A DNA stretch of 64,000 nt from Ardenticatenales bacterium. Lineage in GTDB: Bacteria > Chloroflexota > Anaerolineae > Promineifilales > Promineifilaceae. A program made the translations under genes and the position numbers. Positions 27,734-37,114 of this stretch are shown piece after piece. Every line of letters begins with the position of its first letter. Position 1 is the first letter of the stretch. Below the pieces are notes generated by a model that worked only from the letters and a program-made list of their open reading frames with translations, was not told the DNA's origin and made no database searches. The stretch is taken from the NCBI GenBank assembly GCA_020634515.1, contig JACKBL010000001.1, forward strand, positions 248,001-312,000, read 5' to 3'.

Positions 27734-29626
27734 TCAGGTGCGGTTGAAGCCGCGTGCTAACTGTGCCAGGGAGATGTGGATGAGGGTGGGCCGCCCATGG
27801 GGGCAGGTGTGCGGGTTGCGGCACAGTTCTAGCTGCTGGATCATGGCTTGCATTTCCGCAACGGAGAGGGGTTGGCCGGCTTTGACGGCGGCGGTTTTGC
27901 AGACGCGGCGGATGATGCGGGCTTCGATCTGGCCTTGTAGGGGGGAGCGGGTTTCGTCTTCTTCCAGTTCGTCAACGACGGCCAGGAGGGCTTTGCTGGG
28001 GTCCTGGTGCGCGAGAATTGCCGGCACGCTCCGCACCACAAAGCTATTCGGACCAAACGGCTCCACCACAAAACCCAACCCCGCCAGCCGCTCCAACTGC
28101 TCTTCCAGCAGCGCCGCCTGTGCCGGTGTCACATGCACCGCCGCCCCCGCCACCAACCCTTGCGCCGCCACCCCATTCTGGCCCCACTCCGCCATAAACT
28201 GCTCGTACAAAATACGCTCGTGCGCCGCGTGCTGGTCCAGCAAAAACATCCCCTCCGGCCCTTCCGTCACAATGTAGGCCGCGCCCACCTGCCCCACTAC
28301 GCGCATAATCGGCAGGCGTTCCCCGCCCAGGTCAGCACTGTTCTCGTCAGGAAAATAAGCCGGCGCATGATCATGCTCCGCATCGTTGCGCGGCAAAAAA
28401 GGCGCGGCGGGCGCGGTGCGAGGAAAAGTCAGACTGAGCTGACTGCGCAGGTCGGCGGCCCCCGTTCCCCAATCCTCGTCCCCCTGGCGCGCAAACGAAG
28501 GGCGGTCCATCGACCCTTCCCAGCGGAACACCCCCTCCGGGCGCACCTGCGTGAACCCGCGCACGGGCGCATCCGCCACGATTGTCTCCCGCACCGCTCG
28601 TTGCACCGCGCCAAAAACGGCGTTCGCCTGGCGGAAACGCACCTCCGTCTTCGCCGGATGCACATTCACGTCCACCATGTCGTAGGGCAGACTAATAAAA
28701 ACGACGGCAATGGGATAGCGCCCCACGGGCAGCAGCGTGTGGTACGCCTGGATGATGGCGTAAGTGAGCGAACTGTCCTTGATCCAGCGCCCGTTGACGA
28801 ACAGCGTGATCTGCCCCCGATTGGCGCGGTGCAGGCTGGGCGGTCCCGCAAAACCAGACACAGTGATGGCGTGGCCGGACGGCGGGGTGTCTGGGTTCGC
28901 GGAAAAGGGGGAGTCCGTGTCGTCGTCATCTTCGGATGGCATCGCCGGAGTCCCGTGAATTTCCAGCAGGTCGCGCGCCGTTTCCGGGCCATAGACCGCT
29001 ACCAGCACGTCCCGCAGACTGCCGCTGCCGCTGCTCTGAAAGGTGACGCGCCCATCGTGCGTGAGGCGGAAGCGCACTTGCGGATACGCTAGCGCGTAGC
29101 GGGTGACGAACTCGTCAATCAGGCGGCGCTCGCTGGCGATGCTCTTCAGGAACTTGAGGCGGGCGGGAACGTTGTAAAACAGGTTCTCCACGGCGATCAC
29201 CGTGCCTTGCGGCGCGCCCACCGTCTCGCGTCCGGCCGGGTGTCCCCCTTCCAGCACCAGCCGCACGCCCGCCGCCTCCCCCGCGGCCCGCGTGACCATC
29301 GTCGCCTGGCTCACCGCCGAAATCGCCGCCAACGCCTCGCCGCGAAAACCCAGCGTGCGAATGTGGTTCAAATCCTCAACCGATTGCAGCTTGGAGGTGG
29401 CGTGCCGCTTGAAGGCCGTTTGCATGTCGGCGGCGGGGATGCCCGCGCCGTCGTCCGCCACTTGAATCAGCTTCCGCCCCCCCGCGCGCACGTCCACGTT
29501 AATGGTCGTCGCTCCCGCGTCCAGGGCGTTCTCCACCAACTCCTTCACCACCGAGGCGGGGCGTTCCACCACCTCACCGGCGGCAATTTGCGACGCAAGC
29601 TGCTCAGACAACACACGAATCGGCAT
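27734..29626 (-). CDS. mutL: DNA mismatch repair protein MutL (endonuclease type)
   Basis: 630 residues. N-terminal GHKL ATPase: IAAGEVVERPASVVKELVENALDAG, DDGAGI and GFRGEALAAISAV. The C-terminal domain has DQHAAHERILYE, fitting the metal-binding DQHA-x2-E-x4-E motif of MutL proteins with their own nicking activity, and CRNPHTCPHGRPT near the end. It therefore belongs to the MutH-independent mismatch repair type. A variable linker (about 340-430) joins the halves. TAAAAT lies nine bases ahead of the ATG without a well-placed Shine-Dalgarno. The next gene starts nine bases after its stop. Confidence 0.96.
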   Translation of the reverse strand: MPIRVLSEQLASQIAAGEVVERPASVVKELVENALDAGATTINVDVRAGGRKLIQVADDGAGIPAADMQTAFKRHATSKLQSVEDLNHIRTLGFRGEALAAISAVSQATMVTRAAGEAAGVRLVLEGGHPAGRETVGAPQGTVIAVENLFYNVPARLKFLKSIASERRLIDEFVTRYALAYPQVRFRLTHDGRVTFQSSGSGSLRDVLVAVYGPETARDLLEIHGTPAMPSEDDDDTDSPFSANPDTPPSGHAITVSGFAGPPSLHRANRGQITLFVNGRWIKDSSLTYAIIQAYHTLLPVGRYPIAVVFISLPYDMVDVNVHPAKTEVRFRQANAVFGAVQRAVRETIVADAPVRGFTQVRPEGVFRWEGSMDRPSFARQGDEDWGTGAADLRSQLSLTFPRTAPAAPFLPRNDAEHDHAPAYFPDENSADLGGERLPIMRVVGQVGAAYIVTEGPEGMFLLDQHAAHERILYEQFMAEWGQNGVAAQGLVAGAAVHVTPAQAALLEEQLERLAGLGFVVEPFGPNSFVVRSVPAILAHQDPSKALLAVVDELEEDETRSPLQGQIEARIIRRVCKTAAVKAGQPLSVAEMQAMIQQLELCRNPHTCPHGRPTLIHISLAQLARGFNRT

Positions 29627-29668
29627 AGTCCGCCTATTTTACCACACTCGCCCAGCGTATTGTCTACT

Positions 29669-30622
29669 TTATGCGCCGCAGCGCAGGCGGGCGAGGACGG
29701 CGTGGTGGTCGGAGTGGGGGGCGTCGGGGGGGTGTAGGTGGCGGGCTTCCAGGATTTGCCAGGCGGCGCAGCCGGGTTGCCAGAAGAGGTAATCGAGGCG
29801 ACGACGCCGGCGGCCCCAGAGGCCGTCGTGGGTGGTGGCGTCGGCGTGGGGGTGAACGCAGCGGAAGAGGTCTAGCCATTGGCTGCTGGCGCGCTTGATC
29901 TGGCGCGCTGTCTCGTGGGCATTGAAGTCGCCGCCAACGAGGGCGGGGTCGTCTCCGATCCAGCCGCGTAGATCGTCGAGTTGGGCGCTGTTTTGCCGCC
30001 GTTCCAGAGCCAGGTGGGTGGAGAAGACGGGCATTTCGCCCCAATGGGTGCGTACGGTCGCGCCCAGGGCCAGCCGCCGCACAAACGGGAGCGGCTCCGG
30101 TTGTAGCTGGCGCAGCCGGGGTGCTGTCAAGGGGTAACGGCTGAGGACGGCCAGCCCTTCCTCAAAGCCCAGGGTGGGTTCGTGCCCATTGGCGCGGGCG
30201 TAGGCGTAGGCCATGCCCAGCCGCTGCGCCAGCCATTCATCTACGCGCAATTTGGGCGTGCGCGAGACTTCTTGCAGCAAAAGGACGTCTACCTGCTCCC
30301 GCTCCACGAGGGCGGCAAATGCTTCCAGGCGGGACCGTAACTGCCGCTGGCGCGGCCAATCGTGCCACAAGTTGGCCGTCATCACGGTCAATGCCGCCGA
30401 TGATGGGGGAGCGGAGCGGGGCGGATGGGGCTGAAAGAGCATCTGTTCCGTGGGGGAAGCCACGGCAAGAATACGGTGATAAATGTGGCGCAGTCTGTCA
30501 GCTCCGGGCCATTTTTTGCCCAGACGGGCGATAGATTGTAGTCGGTTGAGCCAGGGGGATGTGGGCAGCGGCGAGAGGGTAGGTACGAGAAGGGGTGAAT
30601 CTGTGGACAAGCGGGTCTCCAT
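29669..30622 (-). CDS. Endonuclease/exonuclease/phosphatase (EEP) family hydrolase
   Basis: 317 residues. After an N-terminal tail of about 75 residues the EEP fold begins with TVMTANLWHDW (the metal-binding Asn), then DVLLLQEVSRTP (catalytic Glu), YARANGHEPTLGFEEGLAVLSRYPL, STHLAL, VGGDFNAHETA (Asp/Asn pair), DYLFW and the final HSDHHAVLARL (catalytic His/Asp). All active-site residues are present. These Mg-dependent phosphoesterases act on nucleic acids, sphingomyelin or inositol phosphates, and the substrate is open. It lies 40 bases upstream of mutL in the same direction. Confidence 0.9.
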   Translation of the reverse strand: METRLSTDSPLLVPTLSPLPTSPWLNRLQSIARLGKKWPGADRLRHIYHRILAVASPTEQMLFQPHPPRSAPPSSAALTVMTANLWHDWPRQRQLRSRLEAFAALVEREQVDVLLLQEVSRTPKLRVDEWLAQRLGMAYAYARANGHEPTLGFEEGLAVLSRYPLTAPRLRQLQPEPLPFVRRLALGATVRTHWGEMPVFSTHLALERRQNSAQLDDLRGWIGDDPALVGGDFNAHETARQIKRASSQWLDLFRCVHPHADATTHDGLWGRRRRRLDYLFWQPGCAAWQILEARHLHPPDAPHSDHHAVLARLRCGA

Positions 30623-30779
30623 TCAGGTGTAGGGTTTAGAATGAGAGCAAGCGCGAATGGCTTTTCTGGATACGAACGGCGCAAGTTTTCACGAATTTAG
30701 CTTGATTTTTACTGCCGTGTCATGAGGGTACGCGCTCTTTGTACGTGATGTCGGAGATGGTTATATCGTGGGAGGCGCG

Positions 30780-31328
30780 TTATGAGAAGCGCTGACGCCC
30801 TTTTTCCCAGGCATCTCTCATTCCTTGCAGGAATTCGGGCACGACCTGTTGCGGGAAGCGGGGCCAGGTGAGGAGGACGACGAGGAGGAGCCAGATGAGG
30901 ATGCCCCAGCCCCACGGCTGCGCGTGACGCATGACGATGAAGACGAAGGTGAGGTAGACGGGGGCCTGGCACAACATGCCTAGTGATCGTTGCAAACCCC
31001 AGCGCCAGAAGACGAGCAGCCAACAGAGGACGTAAATGGTGGCATAAATGGGAGGGATGTAGCCGGCGGCGGCCAGGTAGGTCAGTAGTCCGGCGGCGAA
31101 AAATATGTCTACTTGTAGGTCGTGGACGCCAATCCAGGTCTGGCGGTCAAGGGCGTGACGACGGGCCAATAGGCCATCAGCAATGTCGCCCGTCCAGTCA
31201 ATGAGCAGCAGCCAGGCTACGGTAGGGAGCGCGGCCGCGCCTTGCCATAAACCCAACCAGATTACCAGGAGGGAGAACAAAATGCGTGTCCAGGTGATCA
31301 AGTCGGCCAGTTTTTTGGTGACGGGCAT
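30780..31328 (-). CDS. CDP-alcohol phosphatidyltransferase-like membrane protein
   Basis: 182 residues with about five membrane helices. The family motif is present with small changes: DIADGLLARRHALD near residue 46, then G and two Asp (GVHDLQVD). The usual spacing D-x2-D-G-x2-A-R-x8-G-x3-D-x3-D is off by about one residue, so activity is uncertain. A longer open frame extends 42 codons upstream with no hydrophobic or conserved content. The Met before PVTKKLADLI is the sensible start. Likely role: phospholipid head-group transfer, or a divergent relative. Confidence 0.7.
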   Translation of the reverse strand: MPVTKKLADLITWTRILFSLLVIWLGLWQGAAALPTVAWLLLIDWTGDIADGLLARRHALDRQTWIGVHDLQVDIFFAAGLLTYLAAAGYIPPIYATIYVLCWLLVFWRWGLQRSLGMLCQAPVYLTFVFIVMRHAQPWGWGILIWLLLVVLLTWPRFPQQVVPEFLQGMRDAWEKGRQRFS

Positions 31329-31652
31329 GGGATACCTCCGGCGACCAGGGCGAAGGGGACGTTCGCAGTCGCCAGAGGACGTCGAGGGGGCTTTCGTATG
31401 GCGGTGGGCGTGCCTGCAAGCGTCGCCGCTTATTATGTGCGGCTCTGCTAACATTATAGCGCATTTTGGCCCTGGCCTGGGACGGGACAGGGTAGCGTGG
31501 CCGCGCAGCGGAAGATTGCAAGAATCTCGCAGATTTTTGTAATCTGGGAGCGGTTAGTACTTTATCAGTGGAATTCTTGTGCAGAAGGCAAGAAAATCAT
31601 CAAAGATTACGCAGACTTCGCAGATAAAAAATCTGCGTAATCTGCGTAATCT
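31329..31652. other. Intergenic region between a minus-strand start and a minus-strand stop
   Basis: Contains the upstream region of the CDP-alcohol transferase-like gene and, at its right end, the terminator hairpin of the secreted propeller gene. No gene recognised. Confidence 0.5.
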
Positions 31653-31654
31653 TT
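31602..31654 (-). terminator. Long hairpin overlapping the stop of the secreted propeller gene
   Basis: Two 24-base arms with two internal mismatches: AAAGATTACGCAGA ... CGCAGAT pairs with ATCTGCG ... CTGCGTAATCTTT across a five-A loop. On the minus strand it includes the TAA stop and is followed by T-rich sequence. The arms are themselves made of repeats of ACGCAGA. A related CAGAT-rich stretch occurs at 39967-40014, so this may also be a dispersed element. Confidence 0.65.
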
Positions 31655-34256
31655 AGCGACGGAGGAAGGAGAGGTAGACGTGTTGGAGGGTGGCGGAGGT
31701 GGGGGTGGCGGCGCGGCCGATGACTTCGATTTCGTTGAGGGCGGCGACGTTTTCCCACCACCAGCGGCCGTGGACGCTCTGGATTTTGAAGCGGAGGTGG
31801 TCGGCGATGAGGGGTTGGGGGAGGGTGATGGTTGTGCCGCCGTCGCTGAGGGCGTGTACGCGGCCTACGTTGACGCTGGCAACGATCTGACCATCCAGCG
31901 AAAGTTCCAACAGGCCCGCGCGCACATAGTAGTCGCCATCCTCCACCGGCTGACCAAAACCATCCCAATCGCCCCCGCTGGGCGGTGGCCCCACCAGACG
32001 GATGCGCTGAATCAGCATGTCCCGCGGCCAGTTCAGCTCCACCCATTCGCCAAAGGGATGCCCTGAAGCGGAAATCCAGCCATTGCTATCATCCTGGAAC
32101 GGTTCGGCGCCCGTGGCGGCGGGAACCCAACCACGACGATCATTGATATTTGCCGGCAGGAACGAGTCATCATAGATACTGCTGGCGCTGGCCTCGGCAT
32201 AGGGCGCGACGTTGGTCCATCCCGCTTTGGCCTCCGCCAGATTGGTATCCAGGGAGCCACTGACGTGTCCCATGTGGCAGCCGGTGCAGGTGACGACTTC
32301 GCCGGGGCGGGCGTAGGCGCTGCCCTGGGCGATGGAAACGTAGCCACGGTTCCAACCGGTGATGGCGCGGCCGAACACGTCGCGCAGGACGATGAAGCCC
32401 ATGGTGTCCGCCGGGACGGTGGCCGTAAACGCGCCGTGGGCATCAACGGAGACTTGTGTCCAGAGGACGGCGCGAACCTGGTTATCCTGGCGGAAGTTGT
32501 CGCACGGCTGCGGCCAGTCGGGCCAACCATTTTCGCCCGGATAGCAGTATGCGCCCGTGAACTGGTTGGCGTCTACCCACACTTGAGCATAGGCGACGCT
32601 GCCGGGCGGGGGCGAGTTGTTCACGTAGGGGAGGTCCAGGGGGGCGTTGGCATAAACATTGGGGTTGTGGATGGTGGCGGTGAGGATGTCGGCGCGGCCG
32701 CGCTGGCTGAAGGCGTATTGCGGCAGGTCGTTTGGCAGATTGCCCCAGAGGGGGTCGTCGCTGGGCGCGTCCGCGTAGGCGTCGGGCAGGGAGGTCCAGC
32801 CGACGCGGGGGGAGATGGGTTTGGCATCCATGACGTCGGCGGTGGGCAGGCCGATGCCGGCAAGGTCAACCCAGACGGGTGTTTGCGCGCTGCCGTCCAG
32901 GTTCATCCAGTACAGTTCATAGCGCAGGTTGGAGCCTTGCAGGTCGTAGAAGTGGAAGCCTTCCTGGTAGGTTCCGGAATGGGGTAGGCTGTTGTCTTCG
33001 CGGGACTGGGCGTAGAGGATGCGGCCATCGGGCAGGCCCCAGGGGTGGAGGGCGTAAGGGCCGGATTCGTCGCCGTCGCCCCAGGCTTTGTCGTAGTCGA
33101 GGCCGGCGATAGCGGGGGTGGTGTTGGCGGCCATCATGCTTACTTCGGGCTGGCCGATGCGGATGCCGGTTTTTAGGGTGGTGTGGACCATGGAGCTGTC
33201 GGTTTGGGCGGTGTAGGCGATGTAGAGGTGGTTGTTGTGGAGGAGGGGGGCGGGTTGGGTGGCGGCGTAGGTATCGTAGATGCCGGCATCGTCCGTCAGA
33301 GACCACCAGTAGCGAGGCGTCCAAACAAAGCGGCGGAGTTCGGCGCCATCGGGGTTGAGGACCATGAGATGCCAGGTGTTGGGGGCTTCGCGGATTTCCG
33401 TGCCGCCGGGGAGCATACCGGTGGCGGGGTTGAAGGTGGCGTCGGGGTTGGCATAGATGAGGGTTCCGTCGGGCAGGAGTTGGTCGTGGTTGGCGTTGTC
33501 GATGCGGTTGTAGATGCCGGCATTTGCCGGCTGATTAAACTGATTCCACCACCGCGTCGCCAGGATACGCCCATCCGGCAGCGGCGTCGGATGCAGCAGC
33601 CCCGCCCGCTCCGTCGTGATCCGGTGCAAACCGGAGCCATCCCCATTCATCACATACAGATTATACGAAGCCCGCTCATCGTAATGGGCGCGCGTGGGGT
33701 AACGGGACGAAGCAAAAACAATGCGCCCATCCGCCAGATACGCGGGAAAAAGGTCGTTGTAATGGTAGTACGTTTCCAGATTGCCAAAATCGGCGGCGTT
33801 GGGAATCGTGATGTCGCGGTCGGCGAAGGTAAGCTGATGGAACCCGCTGCCATCCACGTTGATCTCATACAGCCGCCAGCCATATTCGGGATGGTCCGGG
33901 TTCAGCGTCTTGGCGCCGGCAAAGAGAATGCGCTGCGCGTCAAAACTGACATCGGGCGACTGCACGTCCACCAGGCCGGGCGTCTCGTAGACAAACAACG
34001 ACCCATCCGCATTCCGCCGCACCAGGCGGCTGCCCGGCGCGTACTTCGTCAGACCCGTGCCAAACTGCCCCGCCGGACCCACTTCGTCGCCAAAGATGTC
34101 GTCCGGGGTGGCGAGATGGGCGCGGGCCACAAAAATGATGGGGGGCAGGTCGTCCGCCGCGCGCGCGGCGGGGCGCAAGGGGAGCAGGGGGATAAACACG
34201 GCAAATAAGCCCAACAAGAGTAGGGCAAAGGGGAGAGAACGACGGTATGTGCGCAT
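31653..34256 (-). CDS. Secreted beta-propeller protein with c-type heme site and discoidin-like C-terminus
   Basis: 867 residues with a Sec signal peptide (RSLPFALLLLGLFAVF). The N-terminal two thirds contain TolB/PD40-like blades (VSFDAQRILFAG, DGSGFHQLTF, LADGRIVFASSR, LPDGRILATRWW). A single heme-binding CTGCH near residue 656 follows, then an F5/8-type C (discoidin-like) region (WVELNWPRDMLIQRIRLVG) and the tail HVYLSFLRR. The blade-plus-CxxCH layout is like the alpha subunit of hydrazine synthase and its uncharacterised relatives. I infer only that relation, not hydrazine chemistry. No partner subunits are adjacent. Confidence 0.75.
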   Translation of the reverse strand: MRTYRRSLPFALLLLGLFAVFIPLLPLRPAARAADDLPPIIFVARAHLATPDDIFGDEVGPAGQFGTGLTKYAPGSRLVRRNADGSLFVYETPGLVDVQSPDVSFDAQRILFAGAKTLNPDHPEYGWRLYEINVDGSGFHQLTFADRDITIPNAADFGNLETYYHYNDLFPAYLADGRIVFASSRYPTRAHYDERASYNLYVMNGDGSGLHRITTERAGLLHPTPLPDGRILATRWWNQFNQPANAGIYNRIDNANHDQLLPDGTLIYANPDATFNPATGMLPGGTEIREAPNTWHLMVLNPDGAELRRFVWTPRYWWSLTDDAGIYDTYAATQPAPLLHNNHLYIAYTAQTDSSMVHTTLKTGIRIGQPEVSMMAANTTPAIAGLDYDKAWGDGDESGPYALHPWGLPDGRILYAQSREDNSLPHSGTYQEGFHFYDLQGSNLRYELYWMNLDGSAQTPVWVDLAGIGLPTADVMDAKPISPRVGWTSLPDAYADAPSDDPLWGNLPNDLPQYAFSQRGRADILTATIHNPNVYANAPLDLPYVNNSPPPGSVAYAQVWVDANQFTGAYCYPGENGWPDWPQPCDNFRQDNQVRAVLWTQVSVDAHGAFTATVPADTMGFIVLRDVFGRAITGWNRGYVSIAQGSAYARPGEVVTCTGCHMGHVSGSLDTNLAEAKAGWTNVAPYAEASASSIYDDSFLPANINDRRGWVPAATGAEPFQDDSNGWISASGHPFGEWVELNWPRDMLIQRIRLVGPPPSGGDWDGFGQPVEDGDYYVRAGLLELSLDGQIVASVNVGRVHALSDGGTTITLPQPLIADHLRFKIQSVHGRWWWENVAALNEIEVIGRAATPTSATLQHVYLSFLRR

Positions 34257-34441
34257 GCAGACCTCGTGGGAATGTCTCCTGTTTGCTGTCGCCCTGAAAG
34301 AAGGGTACGCGGCGGCGGGCTGGCTGTAAAGAGGACTATCGGACCATTGAAGGAGGTGGGAGAGGAAGTTGGAATTTTCGCCGCAAAAACGGTATCATGG
34401 CGGTAACAACATCTGGAACATGCCACTTTTCTTTAACGACT

Positions 34442-35278
34442 ATGCCTTTTCAACCTGATTACGACGTTCCGCCTGAGCGTTTGCCGTATATGATGCCGGC
34501 ATCTTCCGTCGGCGTCCTCATGCTGCATGGCTTCATGGGTAGCCCGTACAGCTCCCGCCCCCTGGCCGAATTCCTACACGGGCGCGGCATCACCATGCAC
34601 TGCCCCCTTCTGCCCGGCCACGGCCACTGGCCCGACAAATTCCACCGCGTCTCCCGCCGCGCCTGGATCGCCGAGGCCACCGAAGCCCTGTCCACCCTGC
34701 GCCAGACGTGCGACCAGATATTCCTCATGGGGCACTCCATGGGCAACGTCCTCGCCGCTAATCTGCTGCCGCGCAACCCCGACGTGCGCGGCTTCATCTT
34801 GCTGGCCCCCATTTACGACACGCCGGACAGGCGGCTCAACCTTGTCCCCTTCATTCGCTACCTGGTTCCCTGGCTCTATCCGCACAAGAGCCACAGTATG
34901 CAGAAGTTGGTGCGTGAGCGCGTGCTGGATTTCGACCCCACGTTTGACTTCGACGCGCCGAACGCGGAAGCGTTTTTGCGCCGGGCGACACGCATGCCTA
35001 CGTCTGGCCTGGATGAGATGCGCAAGATAGTGCGATTAGGCCGGACGTTGTGGCCGCGGGTGACAACGCCGGCGCTGATTTTGGATGGGGGGCACGATAT
35101 TGCGGTTAGTTCTGGTTCTGGTGCGGCGATTTTCGCGGAAATGCCGGCACGCGACAAACATCACCACCACTTTCCCCAGGCCGGCCACGAACTCATGCGC
35201 CCCCAGGACCCCGCCCACCCCGAAGTCTGGGCGCTGGTGTGGGAATTCATCCAACAGCGCGCCAACACACCGGAATAA
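34442..35278 (+). CDS. Alpha/beta hydrolase (carboxylesterase/monoglyceride lipase type)
   Basis: 278 residues. LMLHGFMGS forms the oxyanion loop, GHSMGN holds the nucleophile Ser (about residue 102), DGGHDIAV supplies the acid and QAGHELM the His. No signal peptide, so it is probably cytoplasmic. The lid region is short, as in small esterases of the est30 type acting on short to medium acyl esters. An in-frame ATG at 34397 gives a longer form (MAVTTSG...), but the residues look non-conserved. Neither start has a strong Shine-Dalgarno. Repeat B follows directly. Confidence 0.88.
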   Translation: MPFQPDYDVPPERLPYMMPASSVGVLMLHGFMGSPYSSRPLAEFLHGRGITMHCPLLPGHGHWPDKFHRVSRRAWIAEATEALSTLRQTCDQIFLMGHSMGNVLAANLLPRNPDVRGFILLAPIYDTPDRRLNLVPFIRYLVPWLYPHKSHSMQKLVRERVLDFDPTFDFDAPNAEAFLRRATRMPTSGLDEMRKIVRLGRTLWPRVTTPALILDGGHDIAVSSGSGAAIFAEMPARDKHHHHFPQAGHELMRPQDPAHPEVWALVWEFIQQRANTPE

Positions 35279-35284
35279 GGTGCT

Positions 35285-35389
35285 GGAGTTTGGCGAATTC
35301 CACATAGGGTGATCGGAATCGAGGCTTTAGCCGGGTCAACCCCCATATGTGGACCGGCTGAAGCCTCGACTCCAAAACCGCCAGAGTTC
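35285..35389. repeat. Dispersed palindromic repeat B (copy 1)
   Basis: About 105 bases matching 40719-40823 with roughly ten differences. It reads as a long imperfect hairpin: TTTGGCG / CGCCAGA ends, TCCACATAGGG / CCCATATGTGGA, and GAGGCTTTAGCCGG / CCGGCTGAAGCCTC in the centre. It directly follows the hydrolase stop. Confidence 0.85.
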
Positions 35390-35398
35390 AGTAAGGTG

Positions 35399-35435
35399 AA
35401 AGACTGGAGCAGTTTCCAAGACTGCTCCAGTCTTT
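35399..35435 (-). terminator. Hairpin at the end of the subtilase gene
   Basis: AAAGACTGGAGCAGT (35399-35413), loop TTCCAAG, ACTGCTCCAGTCTTT (35421-35435): a perfect 15-bp stem just past the subtilase stop. The T-run is only three bases, so it may be a weak or bidirectional terminator. Confidence 0.65.
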
Positions 35436-35440
35436 CTACT

Positions 35441-36901
35441 CTACGGCCCGTTAATCAGGTCAACGGCGGCAAACGCATCAATCTGCCCAAACCCATGAAT
35501 GGGATTAGGATACTGGTTGTAGGGACGCAGGCAAGTATCCGGGCCGGGAGGTGCGCCCAGGTTACGCTGCGCCGTATAGGCCAGAATCGCGTAAATTTGC
35601 CCCATCGTCAGGCTCGGCTGTTCCGAAAGCAGGAGGGCAATCGTGCCCACCATATGCGGCGCGGCCATGGATGTGCCAGAGTACACGGCGTAGGCATTAT
35701 CGTTGCTGTTCACGGACGAACGCACGCTGTTGCCCGGCGCCACGAAATCTGGCTTGAGCTGGCGGAACTGTCCCGGACCTTTACTGCTGAAGGAAGCCAG
35801 CACGTCGCTGCTGGTGGTAGCCCCAATGCCGAAGACGTTGCTATAGTCGCCAGGCGAGCCGGCCGTGTTGCAGGAGGAGCCGGAATTGCCAATGGAGAAG
35901 ACGGGGATGATGCCCGCCCCCAACCACGCATTCACGTAGGATTGATACCAGGGGTCGCCGCCGCCGCCGCCCCAGGAGTTGTTGATCACATGCGGCGCCA
36001 TGGCGCAGTTCGGATCAGAGCCATCCACCCGCGTGGGGCAGAGCATCCACTGCGCCGCGGCAATCAACTCCGGATCGGTGGGAACCGTTCCCAGCCCTGC
36101 CGTCATCCACTTCGCGCCGGGGGCCACGCCAATCTGGTTGCTGCCCCCATCGTCGCCCACCATCGTGCCCATCGTATGCGTGCCGTGCCCCAACGGGTCG
36201 GTCGGCACGGCGTAGGTGAAGCTGGGGTCGTACCAGTTGTAGTCGTGCGTGAACGTGCCATTGCCGTTATTGCCGCGATATTGATTGACCAGGGCATTGT
36301 GCGTGTAGCGGGTCCCGGAGTCAATGCTGGCAACGACCACGCCCTGCCCGGTGTTGCCCGTGGGCCACACCAGGTTGGCGCGAATCTTTTGTACGCCCCA
36401 TTCCACGGCCTCCGCCGTATCCGGGGCGGGTTCCTGCGTCACGGGCCAGATCATTTCCACAAGATGGCTACCGCGCACATAGTCTACATCGGGGCGCGCC
36501 GCCAGCGCCTGCACCAGCGCCAGGTCGGCGTCATAAACGAGGACGCTGTTGTTGATCCAGAAGGATTGGTAGCGCGCGCCCTGGCCGTCCAGCCAGCGCA
36601 GCAGGTCCGCCTGACTGTCCGCGGCCAGCGCCGTGAGGGTGTCGTGGACGGTGTTTAGCCGCTGCACGCGGTCGGTGATGGCCGCGGCGGCGGAGAGGTC
36701 GGCGTTGGCCGTCATTTTGACGAAGACGTCGGTGCGCGGCTGTGTCGCCAGTTGGTCCAGGATAAAGCTGTCGATGTTGGCCGCGTAGCCTTTCAGGCTG
36801 GGGTCGGCGGTGGCGGGAGTGGAGGTGTGCAGGGCAATGCCGGCAATCACCGCCACCACCACAACCAACCACAACCATTGCGGCTTTCTAATTCGTTGCA
36901 T
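35441..36901 (-). CDS. Secreted S8 family (subtilisin-like) serine peptidase
   Basis: 486 residues. Signal peptide (QWLWLVVVVAVIAGIALHTS), an inhibitor-I9-like propeptide (about 45-155) and the S8 domain. Catalytic residues are in VVASIDSGTRYTH (Asp, about 199), GHGTHTMGTMVGD (His, about 244), VINNSWGGGG (oxyanion Asn) and YSGTSMAAPHM (Ser, about 424). AAGGAG precedes the ATG. There is no C-terminal sorting or anchoring region. A role in extracellular protein degradation or processing is likely. Confidence 0.95.
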   Translation of the reverse strand: MQRIRKPQWLWLVVVVAVIAGIALHTSTPATADPSLKGYAANIDSFILDQLATQPRTDVFVKMTANADLSAAAAITDRVQRLNTVHDTLTALAADSQADLLRWLDGQGARYQSFWINNSVLVYDADLALVQALAARPDVDYVRGSHLVEMIWPVTQEPAPDTAEAVEWGVQKIRANLVWPTGNTGQGVVVASIDSGTRYTHNALVNQYRGNNGNGTFTHDYNWYDPSFTYAVPTDPLGHGTHTMGTMVGDDGGSNQIGVAPGAKWMTAGLGTVPTDPELIAAAQWMLCPTRVDGSDPNCAMAPHVINNSWGGGGGDPWYQSYVNAWLGAGIIPVFSIGNSGSSCNTAGSPGDYSNVFGIGATTSSDVLASFSSKGPGQFRQLKPDFVAPGNSVRSSVNSNDNAYAVYSGTSMAAPHMVGTIALLLSEQPSLTMGQIYAILAYTAQRNLGAPPGPDTCLRPYNQYPNPIHGFGQIDAFAAVDLINGP

Positions 36902-37114
36902 GGTTCATCTCCTTTGTTGTACGCAACTTGTGGGAAAAAGAGAATCGCCCATTGCCAAGCAGGGCCGCCCCATTATAAAGGAAAGCGCGCGCAATAAGAA
37001 ATGGTGACGCGGACCGCGTTGGGCAGGATTGACACGCCCATGTCCCTCGCTATAATCAACCATCAGGGACAAGGGCGTCGCCTCGGCGCTGCGTCCCCTT
37101 TCTTTAGGCGTTTA

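Noticed and set aside
31653..34256. Assignment as a hydrazine synthase subunit
   Set aside because: Only the general propeller-plus-CxxCH layout fits. The other subunits and anammox genes are absent.
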